From Puccinia triticina (Eukaryota; Basidiomycota; Pucciniomycetes; Pucciniales; Pucciniaceae): a DNA stretch of 64,000 nucleotides. A model generated the notes under the pieces. It was given only the letters and a program-made list of their open reading frames with translations. It searched no databases and was not told where the DNA came from. Numbering within the stretch: position 1 is the stretch's first letter; the number at the start of each line of letters is the position of its first letter. Of this stretch, positions 23,732 through 35,516 are shown one piece after another. The position numbers and the translations under genes were made by a program. The DNA lies in assembly GCF_026914185.1 (NCBI RefSeq), contig NC_070561.1:930001-994000 (forward strand), given 5' to 3'.

Positions 23732-25003
23732 CACCAGGAAAAAAAAATAGTCACTTGATGGCAGGTGACATGATGCAGCTTTGGTTTCTGCTCCAGAGCT
23801 ACTCCAGCACTGCTCCAAGTCTGCTCCACCAGCACTTGTAGAGCTTGCAGGACTGCACCAGAGCACTCAATGTGGCACAGTCAGCTGATCCTATTTTTTT
23901 CCCAGGAACAGCTGATGCTCATCATAAGCTGAGCAGTAGGCATTGACTGAGCCTGGGCCAAAGCTGAGCATTGGCTGAGCCTGGGCCACAGCTGAGCATT
24001 AGATATTCCAAGCCTGAAACAAATCCAAGTGTCAGCTGGACCAAGAATATTCCAAATCTGAGCATCAGCTTAGCCAACAATGGTCCAAAGCTGAGCATCA
24101 TCTTGGAAAAGGCTTGTGCAGAGCTTAGGATCAGCTGGGACAATACTGTTCCAAAGATTAACACCAGCTGGGCCAAAAATTTTCAAAAGCTGAGCATCGC
24201 CTGAGCCAATGCTGGTACAAAGCTGAGCATTGGCTGAGCCAAGGCTGTTCCAAAGCTGAGTATCAGATTTTTTGAGACTATTCAAAAGATTAATATCACC
24301 TGAGCCAAGGCTGTTCCACAGCTGAGCATCAGCTGAGCCAAGGCTGGTCCACAGCTGAGCATCAGCTGAGCCAAGGCTGGTCCACAGCTGAGCATCAGCT
24401 GAGCCAAGGCTGGTCCACAGCTGAGCATCAGCTGAGCCAAGGCTGGTCCACAGCTGAGCATTGTCTTAGCCAAGGTTGGTCCACAGCTGAGCATTAGCTG
24501 AGCCAAGGCTGGTCCACAGATGAGCATAAGCTGTTACAGGAGTGGTCAGACTCAGAATCTGAGCATTGGCTGGGCCGAGATTTATCAAGAGCTGAAAATC
24601 AGCTGAGCCAATACTGGTCCAAAGCTGAGCATTGGCTGGGCCAATGATAGTCCTAATCAGAGTCTAAGCTGAGCCATGACTGGAATAAAGCTGAAAATAA
24701 GCTGGGCCAGGACTGGTTCTGATCTGGGCAACAAAGCTGAGCATGAGCTGGGCACCAAAGCTGAGCATAAGCTGGGAGCTAAAGCTGAGTATCAGCTGAC
24801 CAGAAATGGGGATCAGTGGTGCCCAGCAAAAACTGAGGATCTCCTGTGGAAATTCTTAAACTGGTTAGATGGTGGGTAGATGGTGGGTAGATGGTGGGTA
24901 GATGGTGGGTAGATGATGGGTAGATGGTGGGTAGATGGTGGGTAGCCTGCTGGAGCTGGCATGATGTCACTTGTCATCAAGTGACTATTTTTTTTTCCTG
25001 GTG
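23732..25003. mobile_element. CACTA-like element inserted in Copia integrase (copy 2, inverted)
   Basis: Same family as 21327-22577 but in reverse orientation, with CACCAGG...CCTGGTG ends and the 3-base duplication TTT (23729-23731, 25004-25006). The 33-base tandem block is at about 24290-24530, and the GATGGTGGGTA block near 24865-24950 corresponds to the CCCACCATC block of copy 1. Confidence 0.85.
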
Positions 25004-27510
25004 TTTTAGTCTCTGATGTCATGGGCCCGTTTGATCCAGACAACTCCGGTAACAGATTCCTCCTCACGGTGCGGGACCATGCGACCACATATTCATCTGT
25101 TTTTCCATTAAAGTCACGATCTGAAGTACCACACATAATAATTGCTCTTGTGAAGAAGATTGTACTTCATTTTGGCTCGGCTCCAAATTTTATTCGCTGC
25201 AATAACGCCAAGGAATACACAGTCCAACCCTTGATAAATTACCTTGAATCCATTGGCAGCAATCTCATTTTTACCTCACCTTACACTCTGGAACAGAACG
25301 GCGAAGCCGAACGACTCAACAGAACCCTTGGCGACATTGCTCGGTCGACGCTCGCCCACTCTGAACTGCCGTTGAAATTATGGTCTTATGCATACAGATG
25401 TGCATGCTTTCTCATTAACCGGATATCAAACCAGCGCTGCAAAACAACTCCCCTCAAATTGTGGTCTGGACAACAACCCGATGCTACAACGTTCTACCCA
25501 TTTGGTGCTCGTGCAACAATACACATCCCAAAGGAACGGCGTCGGAAATTGGACCAACGGGGATGGACAGGATACCTGGTGGGATATCAAAATGATGAGC
25601 GCGGGTGGTTTTTTTGGAATCCTCTTTTGCAAAAGGTGGTCAATTCAGAGTGTGCCACGTTCCTTGATTTCCAAGGCAAACCCTTATTTCCGGTTCCTGC
25701 CACACTTGCTAACAATCCTAATGTTTGTAGAGTCTTGACACTTGGACAAGAACGGACCAAAGAAATTTGTGATGATCAAGACAACCAGGTGGAACATCTA
25801 CAAGCCATCTCTGACGCAGACATACCGACAAAATTAAAAGCCGCACTTAAAGCTCCGAACTCCGCCGAATGGCGCAAGGCGTGCCTATCTGAGTGGGCTC
25901 AACTGGAAGAAATTGACACATTCGAGATAGAAGAAAAGGAAAAGAAACACTCAATTGGGACCCAATTTGTTTTCGACATCAAGCGGAATCCGGATGGTTC
26001 GATAAACAAACTGAAAGCGCGTTTTGTGGTGCGTGGGTTCAAACAGCGACTCGGAAGGGACGTGCGGTCAACATTTGCTCCGACGGCGTCGCTGTCCACT
26101 CTGCGTGTGCTACTCAATCTGGCGATCAGGAACAAATGGAACATTAACCCCTTCGACATCACCGGAGCTTTTGTTCACAGCCCTATTGACGAAACAATTT
26201 ACGTTGACCCGCCAGTAGAGTTATTTCCAAACCTTGCGGGAAAAGTTCTTCAATTAAAAAAAGCGCTATACGGCACTCGACAAGCCAGCCGTTGCTGGTG
26301 GAAACACTTCAAAGGGTTGCTCCACAGTTGGGGTTTTGATTGTGATGAAGTGGAAGAATGTCTCTACAGGTACAAGAGAGGCGACTCGGTCATTATTGTG
26401 TGGATTCATGTTGACAATGGGATTGTCTTTGGGAATTGTCAGCAAGATATCAACTTATTCCGCGAGAAAATGGAAGGCAGTCTACGTGTGAAGTGGGATT
26501 CCAAGCCCAACAAACTAGTTGGCATTTGGCTAGAATATGAAGATGACTGTATTTTTCTAAGTCAACATTTACTCATCGACCAACTTGTCAATAAGTACCG
26601 GGACAAAGTTAATCCGAACTTGGTTCCCATGAACACTCCGTTACCTGGCGAGAATCTCACGACATCGTGGGGGGAACCGGTATCAGCTACATTGTTTCAG
26701 TCTCTCATAGGCTCGATCAACTACCTCGCCCTCGGAACTAGGCCTGAAATAAGCTTTGCGGTAAACTATCTGGCTCGGTTCAGTTCTAATCCAAACGAGT
26801 CCCATTGGAATTCTCTGTCTCATCTAGTACAATACATACATACGACTCGGTCCAAGCGTCTCCGTTTAAACCCACTAGGCAACGACTTGACCACATGGGT
26901 AGATGCGAACTGGGGCGGAGAATTCCAACGTTCTACTTCAGGCTTCATAATCACTCTTTTCGGTAGCCCTGTGGCTTGGGGTTCACGATGTCAAAAAGTG
27001 GTTGCGACATCAACTTGTGCGGCGGAATTTATATCACTAGGTTCATTGGTCAATTTTCTTCTGTTCCTCATTCCTATTATTAAATCACTCGACATAAATC
27101 CGACACTCAAAATCTTATGCGATAACCGTGCGGCGGTTCTGGTTTCTGACGATAATGCTTCCAAGGGACGTATGAAGAGCTTGGAACATAATTTTTTCTT
27201 TGTCAATGATGCAGTCCGGGAACACAACATCCAACTTGAATGGGTATCAACATCGGAAAATTTGGCGGATTTCTTCACCAAAACACTCAGGGCGAATCTA
27301 CATGCGACATCATTGGGCAAAATATTAGTATAACTACAACAATCTTAATTCCCTCATCTAGTTGTTATTTTTTCTTCTTCTCTTTCCTATATGTCATGTT
27401 TCTACTCTCTCTCAAAAAATCCCTCAACATTTCATGTTTTCCTCATTATTTTTTTCTTTCTTCTTCTCCTTATCAACTTTGTATTTAGAGGTGTGGAGTT
27501 TGAGGGGGGG

Positions 27511-27609
27511 TGTAGTGGTGTGGGTGTGCAAACTCCACATTTGGAGTGTGGAGAGTTCAACAGGCGGGCGGGATGGAGCAATGGATACTCAAGGATTCTA
27601 GCTACAACA
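27511..27609 (+). repeat. 3' LTR of the Copia element (99 bp)
   Basis: Preceded directly by the G-rich polypurine tract 27491-27510 and followed by the target copy AAATC. Confidence 0.9.
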
Positions 27610-27614
27610 AAATC

Positions 27615-29087
27615 AAAGTGAGGTAAGTAAGATATCTAAGCTTAAGGGATCACATTCAAGGTACAAAGGGTGTCAAATTTAAGATTCACAACTCAGAAGT
27701 GATGGCAAGGATGGCTACTCCGGGGAGCTGATGGAAAAGTTGAATGGAGGCTAATCAAACTCGGAGGAAGAGGTGGAAATATTACTAAAGAGGCTGTCTC
27801 AGCGAGCGTTTGCGGTGTTTAACAGAAAGCAATGTTGAAAGTTGAAAATCAAAATTAGGGTTAGAAAGAATTGATAAGGGCCTGCCGATGCAAAGGAGAT
27901 GAAGTGACCGCTGTGCTTCCAAACTCAATGATGGAGGGATATTTATAATTGGTGCACAATTCCTTGTCCTACCTGGTGCTCCTGGGGACTTGTCAGCTTC
28001 ACTGATTTCCCTCCCTCTGCAGGCAATCAGCTTTGGCCGGGTTTCCCAAGACAGCGGAATTCTGGGTGATGATCCTCGGAGATTCATAACCTGCTTTGGG
28101 ATCCGGTGCAGGAAATCCGGGTGGGTTGTGGATAATCCTTGGATGTTCATACCTGCTTTGGGACACTGGGGATCCACATTAACAAGTATGTGGTTCCGTT
28201 TAACTTATTGTTGATAGTTTTGTGCCCCCTCATACAAGTGGCCAATGGTCATGGTCATGGGCAGTGGCTGGTATGGTCAAAAGAAGGTGCTCCGGTTCTA
28301 AATATGAACTCAGTTTGTCTCTAACCCAACTCCTATGTAGACAATCCACCGGAGAACATTGGCTCCGGGGGTGGATTTGGCCTTGGGCCTCATCTGAAAT
28401 CTGTCAGGTTACAGAAAATAAATTTGGGAAAATCATCCAAGAATTATGCAAAACACAATAGTTGGAGGGAAAATATTTGGTCTCATTAATCCCCCCCCCA
28501 GCACACAAGGACCTGCCCCAGAGGCAAAAAAATTGTTCTGGACCCAATTTCAATTGGTGCCAGTATCATCCCCTGACCATTCTAAGCACCATAGTACAAA
28601 CTCTTACAAAAACCAAAATCCCGAATGTTTCTGCAGGACCAAAAGAATTCAGTTGCCCCAAGAGGGGAAGAATGGCTTGTTATCACTCAGTCCTTACATC
28701 TTGTTGCACATGATATTTTCACACTTTCAAAATCCTCAGAAAAAGCAAAAATGGACCTGAATTGAGTCTTCGTAGAAACATAATCATTGTAATGTCTTTC
28801 AGGATTCCTTTATACTTCAAAATAAACCACTTCAACGATTTTTTGACCTTTTAATTCTCTCTACTCGAGTGGCTTATTTAGCTTGCCTTTGAACATAAGT
28901 CGGAAGTCCGCCGAGAAAAGGCACCTTATGGGAAAACCGTAGGTTTCTTTACATTTTCACACCCTATTACCTTATCAAAACAAGTAATTGTTTTGAAAAC
29001 AAAAACAACAAAACATAGAAGAGGTAAAAAAATTCAACATTGATAACTCGAGTAGTGTTGTGACAGACAACACCTTGGCGGTCTCGG
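27615..29087. other. Upstream flank of the MULE gene and 3' side of the dehydrogenase
   Basis: No further gene recognised. Near 28080-28170 a ~65-base phrase (GGA.ATTCATACCTGCTTTGGGA) occurs twice. A C-run lies at about 28492. The downstream region of the dehydrogenase gene (28960-29087) is AT-rich. Confidence 0.45.
27941..27947 (-). promoter_or_regulatory. Candidate TATA box of the MULE gene, now 9 kb upstream
   Basis: TATAAAT on the minus strand within TTATAAATATCC. Before the Copia insertion it would have lain about 530 bases upstream of the MULE start codon. The open frame 27785-28177 on the minus strand overlaps this region but shows no domain. Assignment to the MULE gene is inferred from position. 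Confidence 0.35.
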
Positions 29088-31346
29088 CTACTGTTGGTTT
29101 GGTCTGACAGCGATCTTAAGACATTGGCGACTGGCCATCTTATCCAAGGCCTGTTGGTATTCTTCGATTTTGAAGATATCCTGTGACGCGTCATCAAAAT
29201 TTGATCATCAGCTTCCTCAGTCCGATTCTGGCGACATTAAGATGGCTTACAGTCACCATCCCCTCGGTACGAATCTTGCCCGAATCACTGGCGAGGTTGA
29301 GCAAGACAGATTAGGCTCTAGATAAGCAATGGTCCGCAAGTCAAAAATAGAGCGAGACTTCGGGGACTTACAGGTACGCAACAGCTCGCGGAAAGCAGTT
29401 TCTACAGAAAAGGTGAATGAATAGATTAGCCTCACTATCCAATCAACTGGAAACAAAAACAGAACGGTGAAAAACTCACGTTTGAGAAAACGATCCAATG
29501 ATGTTGATCTCATCGGAGAAAATCTTGGTAGGCGACCAATTGACTCGCGCGGCATTATCATAAACGCCGTAGACAAGGCTGTAAGGTCAGACTCAGCAAC
29601 TATTCTAGGAATTAAAAGATAGGTACATGATAGGATGTTCCAAAAACCCTTACAGAGTCCCTCCACGACGGACATAGTTGATACTGTCATCAACTATCGA
29701 TTCCACTCCGGTAGCCTCGACTACCACATCAAATCCGTGCGGGTTGTCTTTCTTCAACTGCGCCCATTGGCTCACAGCATCGTTCCGATCTAAATCGATG
29801 TATTCACTATGACGCAAGAGAGGGTATGCGTGAATTCAAGTAGAGCGCTTCACCAAATCAAACGAGCCTGAAAAGCTCACTCTGCCGCCTGGATCTTGCG
29901 CGCAATGTCCTGTAAGTTAGGGTAGAATAAAGGATCAGAGTGGGAAGATCCGGGAATGACTGTAGCAAAGTTGATGACCACCGGGACTTACCATTTTCAT
30001 TCCTTTGTTGGCAGCTAGTACGACCCGTTGTGCCCCATTTAATTTGAGGAGTTGGGCAAGGATGAGCCCGGTTGGACCGGCGCCAATCAAGAGGCACTCG
30101 CTGCCGGGCTTGGGGCGGATCTTGTCGAGGCCGTGGACGGCACATGAGGCAGGCTCGACCAAGGTCGCTTGCTCGTCGGTCAGGTTCTTGATCGGGAATA
30201 CCTTGGCCGCATGGAACTTTGCATACTCCGCAAAACCGCCGTTGAGGGTAACCCCATGGGCTTCGAAACCTGTCAAAACATCACATTTTCATCAAGCTCT
30301 AGGAAATCCCGTTATCCTGCATGGATCCTTGGACTGCGTGAGATCATGCAGCACACTTACTTTCACAAAACCTGATATTCCAAACGGCAGAAGAAGAAAA
30401 AAAACAGTCAGAAAACTATGCTGTTGATCACTCTCTAAAGCAAAAACAAAAAAATGTTACAAACAGGGTAGTACCACGTTGACAGTAGAAGCATTTCCCG
30501 CAGGTCTCCCCGACATCGCAAACCACACGATCGCCGATCTTGACGCTGTGCACTTTTGATCCGGCTTGAACGATCGTCCCGATGACCCTGATTTGCGAAC
30601 GGGTAAAGAGAGGCGAAGGTAAGGAGCTGCGTTTGTGAGCACACTGGAATGGTATTACACTGGCGACTCAACTCATGTCCTGGGATCAATGGAAACTTGG
30701 AAATGAACTCTCCTTCGTGAATGTGCCTGTGAGTTTCGAAGGGAGAGATGATTGGAGAATGGCAATGAGGTCATGAAACAGGAAATCGGAAAGATAATGG
30801 CGAATGAAGAGAAATAGAAAAGTCTTACTGGTCGGTTCCACACACTCCGCACATTGACACTGAGCAGGTTCATTAAACAATTCATCATCAGTTTCGGCAA
30901 GAACATGACTCGGGAAGGGAAAAGATGAGAAAGGGAAGCCGATTTCCTGATAAAAAGCTATAGCTAAGTCATCGTGGCCAAAACAGTGGGATAGAAGAAA
31001 TTGTGACAGCTTTGAGCAAGTGAGTTCTTCCAGGGTGGAAAGCCAGGTTCCAAATCATGAAGGCTTGAAAGCATTGGTGACCGACCATGTCTAATAATTT
31101 GGCTATGTGCCTCTTTTCATGTATCTAGTTCATCTTTGCCTTATATATAGCCAGCCAAGGTGAATCTGTTGGGCTCGAAGAATAGTTGAAATTGATCGAC
31201 ATCAAAACAGGGAATTTCGGCCAACCTTTTAGCAGCACCTCGTGTTCATCGATCGAGGGGAGATCAGCCTGGATGACTGAGAAGTGGCGAGCTTTTTCGT
31301 AGTAGAGCGCGGTCATCTTCGAGGGCATCGCTACGGCGGCGGCCAT
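29088..31346 (-). CDS. Zinc-dependent polyol dehydrogenase, D-arabitol dehydrogenase-like
   Basis: Twelve minus-strand exons: 31346-31226, 30859-30829, 30726-30673, 30587-30465, 30371-30361, 30269-29992, 29909-29881, 29806-29654, 29578-29480, 29401-29372, 29287-29251 and 29180-29088, giving 352 residues, normal for medium-chain dehydrogenases. Catalytic zinc ligands are Cys47 (VCGTD) and His68-Glu69 (PGHE). The structural zinc site is Cys98, Cys101, Cys104 and Cys112. The dinucleotide fold has GAGPTG at 176-181. It should oxidise sugar alcohols in the cytosol. The second strand of the fold ends VVLAANKG without the usual acidic residue of NAD-specific enzymes, so NADP use as in the rust ARD1 enzyme is plausible. 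L-iditol or L-arabinitol dehydrogenase remain alternatives. The donors after exons 3 and 4 (GTTGAG, GTTTGT) are weak. Met1 is the first of three possible starts (others at 31328 and 31316). Confidence 0.88.
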
Positions 31347-32023
31347 CTTGTCTAGGAGTTCGTGAGTGAGAAGGTTGGGGTTGTTTGTTGGAATGCAACA
31401 GCTGGAAATTTGGTGGGTTTGAGGAGGAGGGCTGCAATGATTTACGGGCTGAAATATGACGATAGCGCACTGGTGGATCCCTTTTTTTTTCTTAAGGCAA
31501 CGGCCTATTCTCAAAGCACTCTTTCATGCGGGGACACGGCCTCATTGCTGGGCCGATACATGTCTGCCACAGTCGATAATTCAAGCTTCTGGAGTGGACG
31601 ATCGATATCAGCCAACGTTGCACTGCTGCACATCAACGATACATGCTCGTGATCTGAGTTAGCCCTCGATAGATAGTCTATCAGTAGCCTATGGGAGTCT
31701 TTAGCCTCTCTCATTCTGCTTCCAAGACTCCAAGACTCTTTGCAAGGCTTCGGATTACGATCGAGCATCCCTCGCGCTCGCGCGGTGATACTCGGCAATA
31801 AAAATCATAAACAGGCCTTCAGTCGACCTAGTGTATGACATGAATACTATGTATGTCTGCCTTGTGCATCAGAGGCGTACTAGAAGTGGCTTGAACCGCT
31901 GTGTCTAGTGGATTGCCTTGGAGACCACCTTTCAAGGGGGTAAATTCTTGAAAACCATTGGGTGCAGAATCCTTTTGTGGCTGGGTTGTTGTAAGGTTGA
32001 AAACAGGCTTACTGTCTCAGCAC
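31347..32023. other. Dehydrogenase upstream region
   Basis: About 680 bases between the dehydrogenase start and the hAT-like composite element. A T-run near 31482 and pyrimidine-rich stretches are present. No clear TATA box or gene. Confidence 0.4.
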
Positions 32024-32114
32024 ACCAGAGACAGACCATAGCACGGTGGTATTCAACGCGTTTTTTGGGCCCGTCAAATACTGATTTGTCGAATATTTGA
32101 GTATTCGGAGATAC

Positions 32115-34900
32115 TCGACGGAAAAACCTCCAAAATACATTAAAAACACCAAAAAATTACATTTTTTGTGTTTTTGACTTCTTTTGGCTCATTTCTGGCC
32201 CATACATTCTTGAGGAGGTCATCCTTCAAAAAGATCATGGTGCCAAAGACACTTACAATATTGCCGGAGGCATATCTCATAATGGCGGACGCACTCACCA
32301 CAGATGTTTGCTCAGCACTTGCGTGCAAGTGCCTTCACCCCTCTCTTTAGGAACCCTTTAAGATCTCTTTAAGGACTTGGCTCCAAGTGATGTGTAATTT
32401 TGTGCTGAATTTTTGCTGAAGTTATGCTGAATGTTTATGAAGTCATGTTGGAAAGGGTCTGATATCATATTGATACCAACTGCAACTTGACCGTATATAT
32501 TACTTTAACTCTTTGAAAACATATGCACAACCACACTGCAATGAATTGTCAACTGCTTGGCAGAAACAATGGTTTCTTCTATTGAAACTATATAATATAT
32601 TTTGATTAATCATGGGGTTATACCAGGGGAGCTTGCTCAGCACTTGCATGCAATTCCAATCATTCAATAATTTTTTTAACCTTTTAAACTTACTTCCGGA
32701 ACTCTATCAGCAAGTTACACTCAATTTCCACTCAATTAACTTGTGGTCAATCCATGCTGAATTAATGTTGAATCAATGCTGAATTTAGCTCAAGGCAAGT
32801 TTGAGATGGGTTCAATCTGGCTTGAGACTGAATTCTAAGGCTCTTGCAAGGATAAAAAAAACTTTTCCATGAGAAGATCTTGTCAACTTGAATTCCCAAA
32901 TGTCCAGGAGATATTCCTCAACTTCTTGTGAAAGAGTGAAATTCACCCTTCTGAGGTTTAGAAGATGCTCAAGATAAATCCTTGAAGCTTACAAAGAGTC
33001 ATTTCATAAGAAATAAAGCTGTATATAAACTTGATATGTGAGCTTGGAAAAGAGAAACGCTTTGACAAAATTCCTGATTCATCTATTGTTTAAAATGAAC
33101 TAGAGGCCAAGGCGGCTGCGCCGCTGTAAACCTTATATCAAGCAGAAGCTGAGGCTACCACAACCCTAACTAGAGCTATTACCTGTTAATGCAGTTCTAC
33201 ACCAATAGATGACTTCCTTTCACATCTGGGACCCTCATAGTTGCGGATATAGACCAAAAAGTCTATATTTTTGCAGGGAAATCTAGCTTTTGGGGCTCCA
33301 GATTACTTTTGGGAGGCCCTCAGATCTTGATGGGAAGTTTCTCAATGTAAAAATTACATCAGGTACCTTTATAAATTTGTCTCCCCCTAATTGGAGGTAT
33401 CATTAGGATTTTCTCATCAATGCTAAATCTGAAAATACAATGTCAAGCAGCATCAATGGGAAATTGCCTTGACTGCTACATGAAATTAAATTAATTCTTT
33501 GATTATTCTTCAATCAGGTATGTAGATACTATGATTAATCTAGGCAATGAAGCCCTGACAGATTATCATGAGTTTGAGGAATGTCATTAACAATACACTT
33601 TCATTGCAATCAAACAGAGAAAGGGGCACTCTCCCGGCAGAAATTTTCTCTTTGATGTTTGTACCATTTTACTCTATAAAACTCGTACTTGTGGAGAAGC
33701 AAGATTTATTTGAATACTTCTCCAAGTTGGGGGAAGCTTCTCATACACACGGTGACAGTGACATGTGGTATTCCAAAAAGGTTTCACAAAGGGAACTGGC
33801 AGGATTGATGTCCTTCCGGGACCCCGGGGGCAAGGGACAAAAGGGATTTGTGCCCAATTTTTGGCAGGTTGAGAACTCATGGGTGCAAGATCAGGAGATT
33901 CTTGCGTTTGGGGGCGTTTAAACTTCAAAGTAGAGCCCCCAGGTTGGTGTTTTTTTTTCCTGGAAATTGGACCTGATTGAGGTCCTGCCCAATCTGATTT
34001 CAACTTTGAAACCCCCTATTACCCATCCATCTCTCAAGTCCTACACCATACAAAAAGACAGTATAATTTGTGTATTGGTTCCAGATCATTGTCCCAAATA
34101 TAAACACATACAACAAGGCCCTCTACAGGGTTTTCCTCTGATTGGTTATTGACACATGAATGCACACATTAAGAGACCAAAGAATTGCCCATTTGATTTT
34201 TGTGCAAAGCCAGCAGCCATATGTCCTCCAAGTCTTGCTTGACAACCTTGCACAGATCCCCATGTATCATCTGGCAAAATACAAGAGGGCTGTGGCCAGT
34301 TCCATTGTGCCAATCACACATCTCCAGGATGAAATCTCTCCGCAGCCATCCCCCACAAAGCCAAAAGATCATTTGAATGCCAACACTGTTGGCACAGAGA
34401 TAAGTGCACATTTACCATCAAGGAACACATCTGACACCCCCACCCAGAAGGCAAAGATATTCTATAAGTGTTGAGATGGTGAAGCTGGTGTGTAGTCTTT
34501 GTATGCTTGTATGTAGATATGCTTCTACCAAGCAGCCCATTACTACAATCTACCAGTTTCTCACTTGCCTTTCTTTCTGTACTATCATATCTATCATTTA
34601 CCATCAATTCTTACCATGAGTATTGGTTGCCCTTGTTTCAGTGCCTGGTGTTCCTCAACAATAAGGAACACACAAAGAAGTGTGGCATACGCGCCACCAC
34701 CACACCCCAGCAATCTAGACCATCAAGCACAAATTGCAAACAAAGATAAGGCTACAGGAAGAAGACACAAAAGGTACATATGCAAGTAAAATAAATCAGG
34801 CCCCACCAAGGAAAATATGTTGCAATTGGAATTTGGAGCAAAAAAATTACAAGAAATGGTATTTCCAACATCCTTGTGTCTCATGGAATCCGCTTGCCGC
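32115..34900. other. Non-coding interior of the composite element
   Basis: AT-rich sequence without a recognised gene. A 117-residue plus-strand open frame at 33568-33921 shows no domain and is probably fortuitous. Small inverted words (for example TATCATATTGATA near 32470) are at about background density. Confidence 0.4.
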
Positions 34901-34904
34901 GCGC

Positions 34905-35516
34905 TCAAATCATCTCTAGCCATGACATGGCAAAGGTATAGTTGAGGTAGGGAGCACGAAAGCCCTGGATGGCTGAAATCGGGATCCCAGAAAGTGAGTT
35001 GAGAGCAATAATTTTTCCATCGATCTCGTTCACAGGAGCACTGCCGACATGAGTCATTGTGTGATCCGCAATCTCATTCCCGGCAACATACCAATCTGTG
35101 ACCATCGAATAGTTGGTGTAGTTCAAGGAAACAAAGTAGGTCATTTTAGGAGCACATCCATTGGGATTTTTCCTCTGGGCGAAGAACTGGTTAACCGAGT
35201 TGATCGTGTATGACTGAATAGCGTCATCAGCGGTGAAGATGATGAATTGGGGCACGTCCTTGGGATTTAAGCCACCCGGAGGGGAGGTAGAGGCACATTG
35301 ACAGCTAGGCAGTTTGCACGAGTTGGGATCACAGGTATATCCAGCGGATTGAGGGGTGCTCGATGGGCCATTTGTCGCGCCCCCTTCGCCAGATGAGACC
35401 AACTGACGCTTCTGAATCGGCCGGCAGGATGGCGAGGATGGATGCAGCTCGTGGGCGTTGATGAGGGGCAGGACGAAGATCAAGAATTCGAGTAGATGTG
35501 CGAATGAGGATCGCAT
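34905..35516 (-). pseudogene. Truncated chitin deacetylase-like polysaccharide deacetylase
   Basis: The 203-residue minus-strand frame starts with a likely signal peptide (residues 1-21, ending LINAHEL), then a short Cys-rich segment and the first part of a NodB domain: motif 1 FTADDA, motif 2 HTMTH and motif 3 RAPYL are all present. The frame stops soon after motif 3, at NYTFAM, where the family continues for about half its length with motifs 4 and 5. The secreted enzyme would deacetylate chitin, a reaction rusts use to mask their walls, but the catalytic domain here is incomplete. Sequence downstream of the break is unrelated. It lies inside the composite transposon, consistent with gene-fragment capture; a truncated expressed product is the alternative. 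Confidence 0.75.

Larger units (their letters stand above)
20242..27333 (+). pseudogene. Copia gag-pol polyprotein, interrupted by two transposons
   Basis: Three blocks (20242-21326, 22581-23731, 25007-27333) total 4563 bases and remain in one frame when the two insertions and one target copy each are ignored. Visible in order: gag; CCHC knuckle in CSYCKAMGHWRSSCP (~22912); protease DSGATHH (~23135); GAG-pre-integrase H...H/C..C (WHCRLGH, CETCK, ~23548-23660); integrase; reverse transcriptase (KKALYGTRQ, HVDNG); RNase H (WVDANWGG). The usual second integrase Asp (DNAKE) reads NNAKE at 25201, and the second Asp of the RT YVDD box reads N at 26416. The insertions and these changes make this copy very probably inactive. 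The start at 20242 is the first ATG of the open frame. Confidence 0.9.
19139..27609 (+). mobile_element. Full-length Ty1/Copia retrotransposon with 100-bp LTRs
   Basis: Two direct repeats (19139-19238 and 27511-27609) begin TG, end CA and are flanked by the 5-base duplication AAATC (19134-19138, 27610-27614). They enclose a gag-pol frame in the Copia order protease, integrase, reverse transcriptase, RNase H. A polypurine tract (GAGTTTGAGGGGGGG) abuts the 3' LTR. The element lies in the upstream region of the MULE gene. It is split by two CACTA-like insertions. The ~1-kb leader 19239-20241 has no recognisable coding content, and no clear tRNA primer site was seen. Confidence 0.92.

Noticed and set aside
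15637..27933. CATTGAGTTTG inverted pair as MULE terminal repeats
   Set aside because: Only 11 bases match, the flanks do not extend the match, and no 9-base duplication was found; kept only as a hint.
33568..33921. 117-codon plus-strand frame
   Set aside because: No domain, ordinary composition for non-coding DNA, no splice context.
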